Assembly (NCBI GenBank): GCA_037892935.1
Contig: JAYXKI010000006.1
Location: forward strand, 248,001-312,000
Direction: 5' to 3'
Length of the DNA: 64,000 nucleotides
Source: Phlebopus portentosus
Taxonomy: Eukaryota > Basidiomycota > Agaricomycetes > Boletales > Boletinellaceae
The position numbers were made by a program, and so were the translations under genes. Position 1 is the first letter of the stretch. Every line of letters begins with the position of its first letter. Shown here in pieces: positions 21,036 to 30,427 of this stretch. The notes beneath the pieces were generated by a model that saw nothing but the letters and a program-made list of their open reading frames with translations, was not told the origin of the DNA and did no database searches.

Positions 21036-22481
21036 GGTTATGAGCCTTGAGCTCTAGCTGTCTGCACTGCCGCATTTTTGAGTTTTGGGGTTTGGAGAGC
21101 TGCTGCTGTTGTCAGAGAAGCTTTTGGTGTTCTGGACTAGCCTTTTGGTGTGTTCCTAGTGTTCCCATCATCTTCTGCACCCTTCTGTGCAGTTTCCACA
21201 GTCCCAGAGCCCTCTGCCTTCTTCTTTGGCCTTTATCAGTGCTAAATCTCCCTAAAACTCCGCTGCTTGATTGCTCCACAACCGTCCAGCCGTTTTTGAC
21301 GCCCTTTGGCACGTTTACTCGGCCCATATAGGCCTACTGTCCTGCCGAGTTTCAGCTCGATCCGTTGCGATTTGACACCACTATAGCCCTATCACTTTTG
21401 GCTATTTTTGAAGTTGTATTGCCTATCCCGGGTGAACCGCTGATCCATTTCTCACGAAATTTGGCACGTCTATTTGGCCTAGTTCCACGTCCCCTGTCGC
21501 GAAGTTTCAGCCAAATTGGTCAAGAACTCGCCAACTTATTGAAGGATCTTTGTTTTGCACCCTATTTTGGCAACTTTTGATTTTCTCGGCAACTGCTGAT
21601 CCGATCCGGACGCCCTTTGGTGTGCATACGGCTCCCATACCTGTGCATACTTCCACCAAGTTTCAGCTTGAGCAGCCGCGGTTTAACTGCGCTGTGGGCT
21701 ATTCTTGTGCTGATGGAAATCATTGATTGCTGCCGATCCGCTCATTCGATCCATGTGCTCTTTGCACTGTTCAATTCCAATCGTTGTCCTCTATCTGTGT
21801 GCCAATTTGCGCACCATTCCGCCCAGCTGTTCCCTCTCTGCACTGCATTTTGTATCTGGCAGCTCTGGTATTAATTGGTGTGTGGCTCCATCACTGTTGT
21901 TGGATCAGCCTAGCCTACAGACTGTGAAGCTTGCCTGCCCAGCCTTAGTTTGCTGGTTGTAGTCACTCTTTGAGTGTCTACTTTGTTAGATCACACAAAT
22001 CCAGCAAGGGACCACTAAGTCCAGTGGTGAGTACACTTAATGTATATTAGCAGTCTAACTACATACCTGAGTCCAGTGGTGAGTACACTTGATGTAGAGT
22101 ACTCACCAATGGACTGTGCCGCTTTTACAGGAGATTACATAAGCATCACATGATCAAGAAAGCGGACATAAGGAAGAATATAAACAGAACAATAAACTAC
22201 AAAATACTAAGAGTGTCAGAATCACACTTCTAACATACTAAAGCCTAGAGTCTCTCTCAGTTAGTGGTGCCTGCAGGGTCTTAGCAGACCAACAGACCAG
22301 CACTGTCTTGCAGCAAATCTGTGTATACTTCAATGACTGTAGAAGACTGCACTGGTTGGCATTGATCTGTCATCTCCAGGTATAAATCTGTTAGCGCTCT
22401 CTCTCTCACTACTCCCTCACTGCTTATTTTCTTTTGAGCACATTATCTGTCCACTCTCATCTATACCTCATTCTCACCATC
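21036..22481 (+). other. Copia-A 5' leader with half-tRNA primer-binding site (21036-21046)
   Basis: GGTTATGAGCC directly follows the LTR. It is the complement of the anticodon arm of initiator tRNA-Met (GGCUCAUAACC), the priming mode known from Drosophila copia. The remaining ~1.19 kb up to the gag ATG at 22482 matches the leaders of Copia-C and Copia-D. It is interrupted by an inverted LTR at 21984-22235. Open frames in it lack ATG starts in the conserved frame. Confidence 0.75.
21984..22235 (-). repeat. Solo copia LTR, inverted, inside the Copia-A leader
   Basis: This 252-bp LTR reads TGTTAGATCACAC…CACTTCTAACA on the plus strand. The flanks are tactt on the left and tacta on the right; the uninterrupted Copia-C leader at ~51160 reads TACTTAAGCC, so the duplication is TACTT with one later change. 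It is a remnant left by recombination between LTRs. Confidence 0.85.
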
Positions 22482-25400
22482 ATGTCTGAACTGCAACCTC
22501 TAAGATGCTATCCACTATCACCAAGCTTAATGATAGCAATTACTCTGTCTAAAAGTATGATATGTATGCTGCACTTCAAGTCAAGAAGTTGTGGCGCCTG
22601 ACCTCTGGTTAGGAAGCTAAGCCTAGTGCTCCAGCAGAGGCTGTCCAGCTCTAGGAAGAGAAGGCTGAGCAAGCTGCAGGTCTGATCTATCAGAGAATTG
22701 AGCATAGCATGCAGGTCATAGTGCAGGACTATATGGATGATCCAGTCAAGATGTGGACTGAGCTTCAGAAGATCAATGAGTAGAACAACCCAGCTGCACA
22801 CTTTAATGCCTATGATAAGTTCTTCAATATCACCAAGAAGGAAGATAAGTCCCTCACCAATTTGGTAAGCAGGGTTGAGCTAGCACTACATAAGATTAGA
22901 AGCACTCATTTTAGCACCCTCAAACTTGAGGAGTTTAAGAATGAGCTTGCATGTGCATGTCTGATTTGTGCTCTTCCTGAGAACTATGCTTCCTTTTGCT
23001 CTTCAGTGCTCTTTATGAAGAAATTCAAGTGGAATAACCTTAAGGAGGCATTTGCCCAAGAGCAGCAGAACTATCAAGAGTGCATTCAGCTTCAGCCTCA
23101 GGCTATGTTCACATTCACTAGTAGTGCTACAAAGCCTATCTCCTCTCAAGGTGTCACTTGCACCTTCTGTGGTATTCTTAAGCACACAGAGAAGAACTGC
23201 TATATGAAGCAGGCAGCCTCTAAGGATGTACATATCAGGGCTAAGAGAAACAGGGAAGAGAAGAGGAGGAAGGGCAGGAAGGGCCAGAAGGCCCATGTTG
23301 CTCAATAAGATGAATCTGCTGAATCTGCTGGCAATGCAAGTGCTCTTGACTACACCAATCCCCATTCACCTCTTATCCCAGATGCAGGAACTGACTGGAT
23401 TGCTGATACAGGTGCCACTTGTCACATGACTCCATATCGTTATTGGTCCACCAAATACTCAACAAATCACACCCCTATTCATTTGGCCAACAACCAAGTT
23501 ATTTATTCAGTTAGCATTGGCACAGTGCACTTTCAGCCTGTAGTTAGTGGCAAACCTGGACAGTTACTTGAATTTGAGTGTGTACTTCATGTTCCTGATC
23601 TCAAAAACAATCTCCTCTCAGTCCTGTATTTAACTTGTTCCAAATCATATGTTGTCACCATTCACCATAACAAGATGCTTTTTCATCATTATGGAACAGT
23701 TGTTTTCACTGCAAACATCACCTCTAACAATGCAGCAACTCTCAATAGCTACATTGTCCCTACCATTGCTTATACTGCATTCACCAGCACCTGTTCACTT
23801 GATACTACACTTTGGCACAGGTGCTTTGCACACCTCAATCATGATGATGTTAATAGGTTGATAACTGAGGAGTTGGTCAAGGGAATGGTTATCAAGTTCA
23901 AGAGCACTCCAGATCCTATCTGTGAACCTTACATTACTGGCAAGCAGCACAGGTCTAATATCTCCAAACTTGCATCTCACAGAGCTTCTGGTCTTCTCCA
24001 ATTGGTTCACTCTGATGTTTATGGTCTATTGCTTGTCCAGTCCAAACATGGCTTCAAATACTGGATCACCTTCATTAATGATTACAGCCACTACTGGGCT
24101 GTTCTCCCATTGAAGAAGAAGAGTGATGCATTTACTGCCTTCAAGCAATTTAAGGCCTATGCAGAGAACCAGTTAGGAGTGAAAATTAAAGCCACTCGTG
24201 ATGATAAAGGTGGAGAGTATGTGTCTAAGGAATGGGACCAGTTCTGTATTACTACAAGTATCTACAGACAGCACACCATTAGAGATAAATCTAATCAGAA
24301 TAGTGTTACAGAGCATGCTAACAAGATACTTGCAGAGAGCATCACTACTATGCTTAATGAAGTATACCTGCCCTCTAGCTTCTGGTGGGATGCAGTGACA
24401 GTATTTGTACATGTACACAACCACTCTCCCACCTCTGCTGTGTCTGCCAATATGCCCTATGAGCTCTGGTTCTAGTCAAAGCCAGATGTCTCTCACTTGC
24501 GTGTATTTGGATGCACTTCCTATGTGCTTGTGAAGAAAGATCAACATAAGCAGCTGCAGTCCCACACACAGAAATGTGTGTTCCTAGGCTACCCCTCTAA
24601 TTATAAAGGCTGGTTGTTCTGAAATCTACTTACCAGGAAGGAAGTCATTAGTGACTCTGCTCAATTTGATGAGAGAGTCTTTCCTGGTACATCTAGAAAC
24701 CCAGTTGACTTGAGAGTGAATATGCCTATACAGACAGAAGACCTGCTAGAATAGGGAGGAGTAGAGGATGCTATTGATGTTCTGCCAGCTCCTCCTCCTC
24801 CACCTGCTCCTGTGCATCTAGCAGATCCTTCTATGCCTACACCTACACCTACATCTAGTCCTCTATCTAATCCATCACCTAGTCCTCCTTTACACAGTCC
24901 TACACATCATCCTCCTTCACTAGCTACTTATCCACTAAAGTGTGAACACACTACTTCACTATTGCTATCTGAGCAGGCCTCAAAGAAACAAAGGCCTGCT
25001 TCTCCCTGGTGGCCAGATCTAATATGGAGACCTATTAGACGTCATACCACTGGCTGGTGGGATGTAGACTATATTGAACAGCACCTTCCCAGATGTGTGC
25101 CAGGCTCCCCTATTCCACCACAGTGCTTCAACTTCAACTCAGCAGAGCCAACTGCATCTGACACTACTTCTGATACTGACTCTGCAGCTCAGCTAGATGT
25201 TGTAGAACAGCCAGAGCAGGATATTGAGATGGACAGTGACTCACCTGATAAACTGAACATCATGTCAGAAGAGGAGTTGCAAGCTGAAGCACTGATATTT
25301 ACTGGCCTAATGGATTTTGGTGCTAATACAGGACTAGAGGACATCTATCTGTCTTATGAAGATGTTCTAGAATATGCATTTCAGTCATCTAATTGCGCTG

Positions 25401-25817
25401 AGCATGTGTTCTCTACACAAGATGTGCAACACATTAGTCCTGAACCCTATTAGTGGAAGAACATCAAAGAACATCCTGATGTAGACCTCTAAGAGAAAGC
25501 AGCCATGGAGAAATTTATCAGTCTGATTGAGAATGGCACATTTGTACCAGTCAGACTACCTCCTGGCAGAAAGCTTATTAGATGCAGATGGGTGTTTAAG
25601 CTCAAGCGCAAGGTAGATAGATCTGTAGACAGGTACAAGGCAAGGCTGGTAGCCAAGGGCTTCTCTCAGCAACCAGGTCTTGAGTTCTCTCAGGTGTTTG
25701 CCCCTACAGCCAAGTAGGCTGCACTTAGAGCTATCCTGGCAATAGCTGCATTTGAAGACCTTGAGCTGTATAATGTTGATATCTCTACTGCTTTCCTCAA
25801 TGGTGAGATGGAGCATG
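22482..25817 (+). pseudogene. gag-pol: Copia-A gag-pol, first part (gag, protease, integrase, start of RT)
   Basis: It is colinear with Copia-D residues 1 to ~1125. A 1-bp loss soon after the ATG (22482) shifts the frame. Downstream the frame contains the zinc knuckle (C-T-F-C-G-I-L-K-H, ~23158), the protease W-I-A-D-T-G, the integrase H-H-C-C and D-D-E region with altered residues (E-P-Y-I-T-G where Copia-D has E-P-C-I-A-G), and R-C-R-W-V-F of the RT. Stops are mostly TAG or TAA at glutamine or tryptophan codons (for example ~22550, 22610, 22654, 22781). Missense changes V to I, A to T, C to Y and S to F are likewise all transitions. It is inactive. Confidence 0.9.
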
Positions 25818-26025
25818 TATTAAGAGTTGAAAACAGGTGACCGGCCAGACTAGGGATTGAACTTAGGATCTTCTGAGTATATACCAGATGCTTTCACCAC
25901 TAAGCTATCTAGCCAGGTTAATCACTTTAGATTGGCATTACCAGCCTATGAGTTCAGGGTCCATATTGCTACTAAGCAGGGAATAACTCATAGTCTGAGT
26001 AAGCTGAGGATTACATAATTCTAAC
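25818..26025 (-). mobile_element. tRNA-derived insert (SINE-like), 208 bp
   Basis: It splits the Copia-A RT between codons that are adjacent in Copia-D and is flanked by a 6-bp duplication AGCATG (25812-25817 and 26026-26031). On the minus strand it contains a tRNA-like region (25843-25914) followed by a short tail with a TTTT run. The tRNA part sits near the 3' end rather than at the 5' end usual for SINEs, so the class is uncertain; no second copy is in the window. Confidence 0.6.
25843..25914 (-). tRNA. tRNA-like sequence (probable pseudogene or SINE head)
   Basis: The 72 nt fold as a cloverleaf. The 7-bp acceptor GGCTAGA/TCTGGCC is fully paired with one G-T. The D stem is GCTT/AAGC, the anticodon stem TCTGG/TCAGA with loop TATATAC, and the T stem CTAAG/CCTAG with loop TTCAATC. 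The A box is TAGCTTAGTGG and the B box AGTTCAATCCC. Position 33 is A instead of U and the conserved TTCGA is TTCAA, so it is unlikely to be a working tRNA. The nominal anticodon UAU should not be trusted. Confidence 0.55.
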
Positions 26026-26031
26026 AGCATG

Positions 26032-26393
26032 ATGTCTACATGAACCAGCCTGAAGGATTTGAGAACTACTTTGGTCCTGAATTTGTTCTCAAGCTGATCA
26101 AGTCAATTTATGACCTTAAGCAGGCTGGCCACCAATAGTACAAGAAGCTTGATTCAGTGATAAAGAGTATAGGCTTCAAGTTAGTGTGCTGTGATTACAG
26201 CATTTGGGTGTACAGCAGAGATGAAGTGCACATCATCATTCCAGTCTATGTTGATGACATGACCATTACTGTAAAGTCTAAGCAGCAGTATGAGTCTGTC
26301 AGAGATGAACTGGCTAAGCACTTTAAACTGCATGAGTTGGGCCCAACCTCATTCCTGCTAGGAGTCCATATTCAGAGAGACCACTCCAAGCAC
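26032..26393 (+). pseudogene. Copia-A pol, second part (reverse transcriptase)
   Basis: It continues the RT after the tRNA-derived insert: the Y-x-x-P-E-G-F region, then the catalytic Y-V-D-D at about 26245-26260, to the L-L-G-V-H-I-Q-R block, where Gyp2 inserted at 26394. Stops include TAG at the tryptophan of H-Q-W. Confidence 0.85.
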
Positions 26394-28227
26394 TGTAGAC
26401 TATCAAACTCTCCTAGATAGGGACAAAGGCGGCGGCGGCGGCGGTGTTCGACCACAGGGAGGTGATGTCAAAGGTGTCAAGAGGAAAAAGGGGAGGTTCT
26501 ACCAGATCTACAGACTACCTACAGGCTTTCAGAAGCGACACTCAGCTCAGATGCACAAGGATCTGGCCGTTAGACAGATCCGCCGCGCCTTCGAATAACC
26601 CACCACGGCGATACGGTCTTCGATGGCTGAATAGGGATCACCGAGTCCAACTGAACCGGTGAAGGGGTCGCAGCAACAGACTGGATGTGGCGCCGCTGGA
26701 GGTTCGCACCAGTGCGATTTCACCCGATAGTCAGGAAGATGATGTCGGAACGACACAGAGAAGGCGGGGGTGAGAGAGGGTCGACACCACTTGAAAGGGT
26801 AGTAGTGTCGGCAGTGGAACGACATGGAGGCGGCAAACAGCGGGAGACTGGATTCAGACAAAAAGGGGCGCCGGCGCTGGCAGTAGTGGCGAACACAAGA
26901 AGAGTGACAGCTGCGTCGAGACATCGAGGAAGTACGACAGATGCCTAGAAGAGTGACGGCTGCATCGAGGCGTTGAGGAAGAATCACAAACGATCTGAAC
27001 CGAGCGGCGGCGAGGAAATACGGAAGGAGGCCTCAGGCGCAGGGAGAAATCGAAGATCGCGGGATTGGTTACTAAAGGAGTGACGGCTGCGTCGGGACGT
27101 GGAGGAGGAATCCCAAATGCTCCGGACCGAGCAGCGGCGGAGGATCGAGAGAGAGGGACGGCGATGCAGAAATAAGTGGGAAATCCCTGGAGGGATTACT
27201 AGAAGAGCGACAGCTGCACAGAAGGGAGATGTCCAGGGCGGCGAATGAGCTCAGCGGCTTCTGCCCTGTGAGATCCGAGGCCACGCCGTCAGGACAGGAT
27301 CAGCAAGGGCACGTGACCAGGAGTTTGCCTGATCCGGCTGTCAGGTTCTCTGTATATACTGGTTTCTTGAAAGAGGCTTCTTTACTTGTGGTTGGTCTCT
27401 GGTAACTGCGTTCTAGAGTGTATATGTGCTGCTTTTTAGGATAGGTACATGCTCTCTATATATACTATGAGTCCTTGATAAGAAATATCACTTAAAGCGG
27501 CGGGCAGCGAGGCATGACAGGCGCGCCGCGACGGCAGGGGTCGCCACCGAGATGCGCCGCCAAGCCACCAAGACCTAGGGGCACCCCAATCGGAACGGCG
27601 GAGTGCTGGTACGTCGTGTCGAATGTCGGGGCCGTTTGGATCGGTCAGGGCACGCTCTATATGGATCTGACATGCCAAGGGGTCGAATAAAACTAAAAGG
27701 GGGAATATACGGACGGCCGCTGGGCGCGTTACCATGCTCGGCGTACAATGTGGGATGATAAGAATATGAAACAATCAACAAAATGGACCTGAGATTGGCT
27801 ATCGTTCACCTAGCCGGCGCGGCGGCGGGCATACACCTCTGCGATGGTGCGATATACATCCGCCGCAGCATGTCCAGCCGCCGTGCGAGCATTTCTGAAG
27901 CCCGGAGTCACCGGATTTGGCGGAACCGTTCTTGAGAGAGGCTGGAGAAGGGGAACTAGGATTTGGTCGACGGGGGGACAAGGTGATCATAAGATAGGAG
28001 TGGAGGTGTCACCGCCAGTTCGTATGGTCGGCGGCGGCAGCAGTGCGGGTGCTGTTCCTAGGTCGCCGAAGGTCCGGCGGCTGCTGACCAGGCTGTATTA
28101 TGTGTAATGGCAGCGAAGGCTGGTTTGCTGACAATAGTACGCAGGGTGTCTTGGGTATGGCGTAGGGGAGTACAGCCCTTACAGGCCTGTGCCGCTGGAC
28201 CAGTACAGGTTAGTGCGGCGCACTACA
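26394..28227 (-). repeat. Gyp2 3' LTR
   Basis: 1834 bp, TGTAGACTATC…GCGCACTACA. A minus-strand TATA-like TATATATAG lies near 27456-27464. It differs from the 5' LTR at a modest number of sites, mostly transitions, so insertion is not recent. Confidence 0.9.
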
Positions 28228-28236
28228 TCTCCTTCT
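28228..28236 (-). other. Gyp2 polypurine tract
   Basis: AGAAGGAGA on the minus strand directly abuts the 3' LTR, the position from which plus-strand DNA synthesis is primed. Confidence 0.6.
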
Positions 28237-28352
28237 GACGAAGTAAAAAAATGATAAAAAAAAAATGCTGGGTAGTGTAGGGGAGGTTTTTAGGCGAAAT
28301 TGAGCGGGGGTTGTGATATAACTGGGTGGTATGTCTGTGACTTGCTCCTGGA

Positions 28353-29288
28353 TTAGTCTTCAGTTGTGAGATCGATCATCGGTGGATTGTGGATTGGTGC
28401 GGCGGTGTGCGGTGGAGGGTTGGCTCTGTTCGCTGCATCTTGTTGAGGTACGTTGTTAAGGTATGGGTGATGTTCAATGGATTCCCAAAGCTTGGCGAGG
28501 TGCTCTTCGATGTCCTGGGCGGCTGCGATTGCTGAGAGCAAATACTGTTGTGCTTGGAGTATAATGGCGATGACGTTGGCGGCGCAGTCGCGTATATCAT
28601 CATCACCGCGCTCGTCGAAGAGGCGTAAGACTTGGATGATGGCATTGTGGGATAGTTCTGAGGCAGCATCGGAGTAAATGATGGCGTTTTCGAGTGCAAT
28701 AGGCCCTTCTCTGAGGATGGTGAGGGGGGCATTGGGTAGTACACCATCGCCAAGAATTATGGGGATAGTAATGAGGGCGCCGCCAATGCGGAGCATTTCT
28801 CGGATGCGGCAAATGAGTGTCGCTTTGTTGGCAGGTGTCAGATGGTGTCTGGCGAAGAGTTCGGGGATGATCTGAAGCATCGCGGGGACGTGTCTGGCGG
28901 GGAACGGCATTGCCGCAGAAAACACGTCAGCGAGGAGGTTGCAAAATAATCCCCAGTTTCCACCGGAGAGGCGTGGGTCTTGACAGAGGAGTTGTTGGGC
29001 GTCCGGCGAGGCCCAAATGTACAGCAGGAAGATTAGAGTCGCCGTGTCGGGGCAGGGGTGATGAAAACTGCGAAGGGCGGCGATGAGAATATTTGGTATA
29101 GCTGTGTAATCAGGGTGCCATGGGTAAAGGAGCATGGGGTGTCCGGGAAGTGTGATTAATTGGGCGAAGTTGAAATCTAAGAGGTGTTGGGCATGGCGGG
29201 GGAAGTGGACTGGGTGCAGGACTTGGAGTAGTGGTGTCGCCGGTGCGAATGGAAACGCTTCGGCGAGGCTGGGAACCAGCTGGGGCAT
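28353..29288 (-). CDS. ORF311: intact accessory gene of Gyp2, unknown function
   Basis: This 311-codon frame opens with ATG and has no stop, although the gag-pro and pol of the same element contain several. It lies in sense orientation between the convergent accessory gene and the 3' LTR. A minus-strand TATA box at 29364-29371 stands about 76 bp before the ATG, so it may be transcribed separately. The protein is rich in alanine, leucine, isoleucine and proline, with long predicted-helical stretches (about residues 60-270) suggestive of a helical-repeat fold, no signal peptide, and a proline-rich tail ending P-P-M-I-D-L-T-T-E-D, close to the SUMO-interacting pattern hydrophobic-I-D-L-T plus acidic residues. 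I do not recognise the family. A chance open frame is the alternative, but ATG, TATA spacing and length argue against it. Confidence 0.6.
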   Translation of the reverse strand: MPQLVPSLAEAFPFAPATPLLQVLHPVHFPRHAQHLLDFNFAQLITLPGHPMLLYPWHPDYTAIPNILIAALRSFHHPCPDTATLIFLLYIWASPDAQQLLCQDPRLSGGNWGLFCNLLADVFSAAMPFPARHVPAMLQIIPELFARHHLTPANKATLICRIREMLRIGGALITIPIILGDGVLPNAPLTILREGPIALENAIIYSDAASELSHNAIIQVLRLFDERGDDDIRDCAANVIAIILQAQQYLLSAIAAAQDIEEHLAKLWESIEHHPYLNNVPQQDAANRANPPPHTAAPIHNPPMIDLTTED

Positions 29289-29363
29289 ATTGTAAGGAGC
29301 GCCGATGGTATTCGTAATCTGTAGGGTAGATGTTTTGGGGGTGGCGAGTAGGTCACCGACCGC

Positions 29364-29371
29364 TTTATATA
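29364..29371 (-). promoter_or_regulatory. TATA box of ORF311
   Basis: The minus strand reads AAAAATATATAAAGCGG across 29360-29376, with core TATATAAA. Surrounding sequence is GC-rich, so the AT island stands out. Distance to the ORF311 ATG is ~76 bp. Confidence 0.5.
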
Positions 29372-29480
29372 TTTTTGGCGAGTGTTTTCAGGGTTGGCTG
29401 GAGGGTATGATGGCTTTTGGCGAGGTGAAGTTGCCAGTATTATAGTGTAGAGGCCAATATAGGCGAAAGCCGAAGTAGTG

Positions 29481-29830
29481 TTCTAATGGAAGGGGGCCTA
29501 GGCGATGGTGTTTCGTGTAGGCGGATCGTCGGCGGGACAAGTAAGTGGGATGGGAGGCTAGCGGCGAGGCTGGTTCGCCGGTAGTTTGGGTATGGTGGCC
29601 TGTAGCGGCGTGGAGCGAAGCGAACTTCGAATGGGAGGGGGCCTGGGCGAAGGAGTTTCGTATAGGTGGGTCGTCGGCGGGACGAGTGAGTGGGATGGGA
29701 GGCTCGCGGCGAGGCTGGTTCACCGGTAGTTTGGGTATGGTGGCCTGTAGCGGCGTAGGGCGAAGCGATCTTTGAATAGAAGGGGGCCTGGGCGAAGGAG
29801 TTTTGTATAGGCGGGGCGTCGGAGGGACGA
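29481..29830. repeat. 145-bp tandem repeat, ~2.4 units
   Basis: The block TAGG(C/T)GG(A/G)TCGTCGG recurs at 29518, 29663 and 29808, a 145-bp period, with strongly similar sequence between. The period is not a multiple of three, so the minus-strand open frame at 29388-29930 reads the same DNA in different frames and is probably not coding. It could be promoter or enhancer repeats for the flanking accessory genes. Confidence 0.75.
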
Positions 29831-30427
29831 GCTTCGATTTAGAAGAGAGTTCGGAAGTAAAGTTTAAATGGTTAATCATGGAAGGTGTCGTCATATCATG
29901 ATCTTGATCTGGTACCAGATATGGATACAATGGCCTTGTAGTCAGGGGTAGTGGTACATCGGAAATACAATTCAGCGGGCTTTTGGCAGTCCAGGAACCA
30001 GTCGGGGACGCCTGGTAGTTAACTAGGGCGGTGTAGGTGGTAGCATATAGGTTGAGGATTCGTTAATAGATATAGGTACGGCTAGGGTAGGGTGTGCGGC
30101 GATATTTGATGATCGGCGGGGGGGATCAGCGTAGAATGTTGTATCGGCCAGCTTGGCAGGGGTCTGGGAGGTTGGGACTGTGTTGTGGTGAGGTTCGGCG
30201 GATTGTTCTGGCGAGTTTTGGAGGGGGAAAGTCGCTGAGGGGTTTGTGGAATTTGAGTGGAGATTGCGGTGGAGTAGTGGGGAGGATTTGGTAATTGATT
30301 GGTAAAAAGGGGGCGGGTAGGTCGCATGTATGGAGGGCTGAAATCGGAGTTTGAATTGGGTGCGGCAAGTTTATAGACGACGGGGACTCGTGTCTGAGTT
30401 CCCCATTTCTCTTTTTCTCTTTCCACC
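29831..30427. other. Intergenic space upstream of the plus-strand accessory gene of Gyp2
   Basis: No gene is supported. A weak TATA-like TTTATAG occurs near 30370 on the plus strand, about 55 bp before the lost start codon at 30428. Confidence 0.35.

Noticed and set aside
25843..25914. Functional nuclear tRNA gene
   Set aside because: The cloverleaf is complete, but A33, the T-loop TTCAA and a T-stem mismatch argue for a decayed tRNA-derived sequence inside a mobile insert.
26685..26948. 87-codon frame present in both Gyp2 LTRs (also 41176-41439)
   Set aside because: It lies in a GC-rich, stop-poor LTR segment; the two versions differ at many residues with no sign of constraint and no context for translation.
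29388..29930. 180-codon minus-strand open frame upstream of ORF311
   Set aside because: It runs across the 145-bp tandem repeat, reading successive units in different frames, so conservation as protein is implausible.
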